Assembly (NCBI GenBank): GCA_003553165.1
Contig: PUOZ01000317.1
Location: forward strand, 1 to 5,650
DNA length: 5,650 bases
Origin: Thioalkalivibrio sp.
Lineage (GTDB): Bacteria > Pseudomonadota > Gammaproteobacteria > Ectothiorhodospirales > Ectothiorhodospiraceae
Direction of reading: 5' to 3'
This document shows, one piece after another, positions 4,489 to 5,650 of the stretch. A program made the translations under genes and the position numbers. Position 1 is the first letter of the stretch, and the number at the start of each line of letters is the position of its first letter. The notes under the pieces were generated by a model that saw nothing but the letters and a program-made list of their open reading frames with translations, did no database searches and was not told the origin of the DNA.

Positions 4489-4567
4489 TGCCTGGGAATT
4501 GTCCATGCCCCGGAGCCAGCCGGAGCGGCGTTCGCACCGCCCGACGGAACCAGCCGATGGAGACGCC

Positions 4568-5227
4568 ATGCGACAACGAAACCAACCGACTCCCCGGCTG
4601 ATGCCAACCGCGCGCGCGGCCCTCGCTACGGCTGGAGCGCTGCTCTTGCTCTCGGTGCTCGCAGCCTGCTCGCCAAGGCCCGAATCACTCTCGCCACTGC
4701 CGGCCGACGCAATCATCCTGGCCTTCGGCGACAGCCTCACCGCGGGCACCGGTGCGCACGAGGGCGGATCCTACCCGACACAGCTTGCGGCACTGAGTGG
4801 GCGACAGGTGATCAATGCGGGCGTTCCGGGCGAGGTATCGAGCCAGGGCCTCGCCCGGCTTCCCGGCCTGCTCGACGAGCACCAGCCCCACCTGCTGATC
4901 CTGACCCACGGCGGCAACGACCTGCTGCGCCGAATGGAAGTCGAACAGACCCGGGACAATCTCGCCGCGATGATCCAGCTGGCCCGGGATCGGGGCGCGG
5001 AAGTCCTTCTGGTGGCCGTACCCGCCCCGACCCTGCTGCGACTGCGCAGCGAGGCGCTCTACGCCGAGGTCGGACAGACGTTCGGCATCCCGGTCGAGAA
5101 CGGCGCTCTCGCGCGTATCCTCTCGCGGGATGCGATGAAGTCCGACCCGATCCACCCCAATGCGGATGGCTACCGATACCTCGCCGAAACCATCCACCGG
5201 CTACTGATCGAGACGGGCGCCCTGTAG
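4568..5227 (+). CDS. SGNH/GDSL hydrolase, TesA-like esterase/lysophospholipase, lipoprotein
   Basis: This is an esterase, thioesterase or lysophospholipase of the SGNH fold, predicted to work in the cell envelope. Of 219 residues, 1-34 form a lipoprotein signal: basic N-terminus, hydrophobic ATAGALLLLSV and lipobox LAAC, with Cys34 lipidated. Ser at +2 predicts outer-membrane sorting. Catalytic blocks follow in family order: FGDSLTAGTGA (53-63) with Ser56; Gly82-Val83-Pro84-Gly85 in the AGVPGE oxyanion block; THGGNDLL (113-120) with Asn117; and SDPIHPNADGY (192-202) with Asp193 and His196. The length and motif spacing match E. coli TesA, which has a cleaved rather than a lipidated signal. The ATG at 4568 has GGAGA four bases upstream; Met12 is a possible alternative start and would keep the lipobox. 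It is a single gene, convergent with the transporter gene 21 bases further on. Its natural substrate is not visible. Confidence 0.92.
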   Translation: MRQRNQPTPRLMPTARAALATAGALLLLSVLAACSPRPESLSPLPADAIILAFGDSLTAGTGAHEGGSYPTQLAALSGRQVINAGVPGEVSSQGLARLPGLLDEHQPHLLILTHGGNDLLRRMEVEQTRDNLAAMIQLARDRGAEVLLVAVPAPTLLRLRSEALYAEVGQTFGIPVENGALARILSRDAMKSDPIHPNADGYRYLAETIHRLLIETGAL

Positions 5228-5248
5228 CGGGCGCGGAGCGCTTTCACG

Positions 5249-5650
5249 CTAGCGGACGGCGGTGAGGAAGTGCATGTGCCGCTCGTATTGCTCGAGCACG
5301 TCGTGGATCAGGTCATCCTTGCTCCAACCCATCACGTCGTAGTCCTGCCCGCCCTCCTTCAGATGGACCTCGGCCCGGTAGTACTTCAGCTTCTCGAGCC
5401 GGTTGTCGTGGGTATCGCGCATCACGAAAGTTGGGGGCTCGTAGGCACGCGGGTGCACGGAATAGAAGAAGTCGATCTCGTCGCCGTGGAGCACCTCCAC
5501 CCAGATCCGATCATCGTCGCCCTCGCCCACCTCCACGGCCATGCCCTGCTTGCGCAGTTCCTCCGCCACCTCCGACAACGCCGGCTTGACCACATTCTGG
5601 AGGTAACGCAGGACTTCACGCCGCTTGGGCTGGTACATCATCGCGTGCAG
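5249..5650 (-). CDS. BCCT (BetT-like) choline/betaine transporter, C-terminal cytoplasmic domain, partial
   Basis: These are the final 133 residues of a betaine/choline/carnitine transporter; the membrane part lies beyond the right edge and the frame is open there. No transmembrane segment is present. The sequence is a mixed alpha/beta cytoplasmic tail: a helix YLQNVVKPALSEVAEELRKQ, then strands around VEVGEGDDDRIWVEVLHGDE. It ends with EGGQDYDVMGWSKDDLIHDV and LEQYERHMHFLTAV, which is nearly the BetT ending (GQDYDVMGYSKEQVIHDILDQYERHLHFL). Such long tails are found in BetT-type proton-driven choline importers, where the tail is known to tune activity to osmotic strength. TAG ends the gene at 5251-5249. 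Choline is the likely cargo, but other betaines are possible. An internal Met at 5641 is not a start, because the frame and family pattern continue upstream. Confidence 0.88.
   Translation of the reverse strand: MHAMMYQPKRREVLRYLQNVVKPALSEVAEELRKQGMAVEVGEGDDDRIWVEVLHGDEIDFFYSVHPRAYEPPTFVMRDTHDNRLEKLKYYRAEVHLKEGGQDYDVMGWSKDDLIHDVLEQYERHMHFLTAVR

Noticed and set aside
5225..5251. Inverted repeat TAGCG/CGCTA between the convergent stops as a two-way terminator
   Set aside because: It is only five pairs, built partly from the two TAG stop codons, with a large loop and no T-runs.
4417..5265. 282-residue plus-strand frame overlapping the esterase gene
   Set aside because: It is a shifted frame of the SGNH gene rich in Arg, Pro and Gly. 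The esterase frame holds all the catalytic blocks.

Overview
The window is GC-rich, with strong G/C preference at third codon positions and short gaps between genes. The gene families (ArfB, an AdoK-like PfkB kinase, a TesA-like SGNH esterase, a DUF3617 protein, a BCCT transporter) suggest a chromosomal segment of a gammaproteobacterium. A halophilic or haloalkaliphilic member of the Ectothiorhodospiraceae/Chromatiales is my best guess. That placement is inference from composition and protein style, not from a marker gene. I see no rRNA, tRNA, CRISPR array, insertion sequence or phage gene.

Layout from left to right. (1) 2-247, plus: the C-terminal end of an EamA/DMT-type membrane transporter. 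(2) A gap with two hairpins and a candidate sigma70 promoter, leading to a 126-residue hypothetical protein (418-798, plus) that reads like a degenerate CheY receiver. (3) A three-gene minus-strand cluster, transcribed from 2151 down to 849: arfB (ribosome rescue), a membrane-targeted or secreted barnase/RNase Sa-type ribonuclease, and a barstar-family inhibitor whose start overlaps the ribonuclease stop. (4) A divergent 288-bp gap with a candidate promoter and several hairpins. (5) 2440-3884, plus: an adenosine-kinase-like PfkB kinase coupled by a TGATG overlap to a MOSC-domain protein. (6) 3920-4345, minus: a secreted, Met-rich DUF3617 protein. (7) A divergent 222-bp gap with an 11-bp imperfect inverted repeat. 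(8) 4568-5227, plus: a lipoprotein SGNH/GDSL esterase. (9) 5249-5650, minus: the cytoplasmic C-terminal end of a BCCT (BetT-like) osmolyte transporter that continues beyond the window.

Most genes look like housekeeping or envelope functions. The part most likely to form a small system is the arfB-ribonuclease-barstar cluster. It pairs an RNA-cutting enzyme and its inhibitor with a factor that frees ribosomes stalled on cut mRNA. The putative pseudo-receiver, which converges on that cluster, is the second item of interest. Whether either is new to science cannot be decided from the sequence alone.
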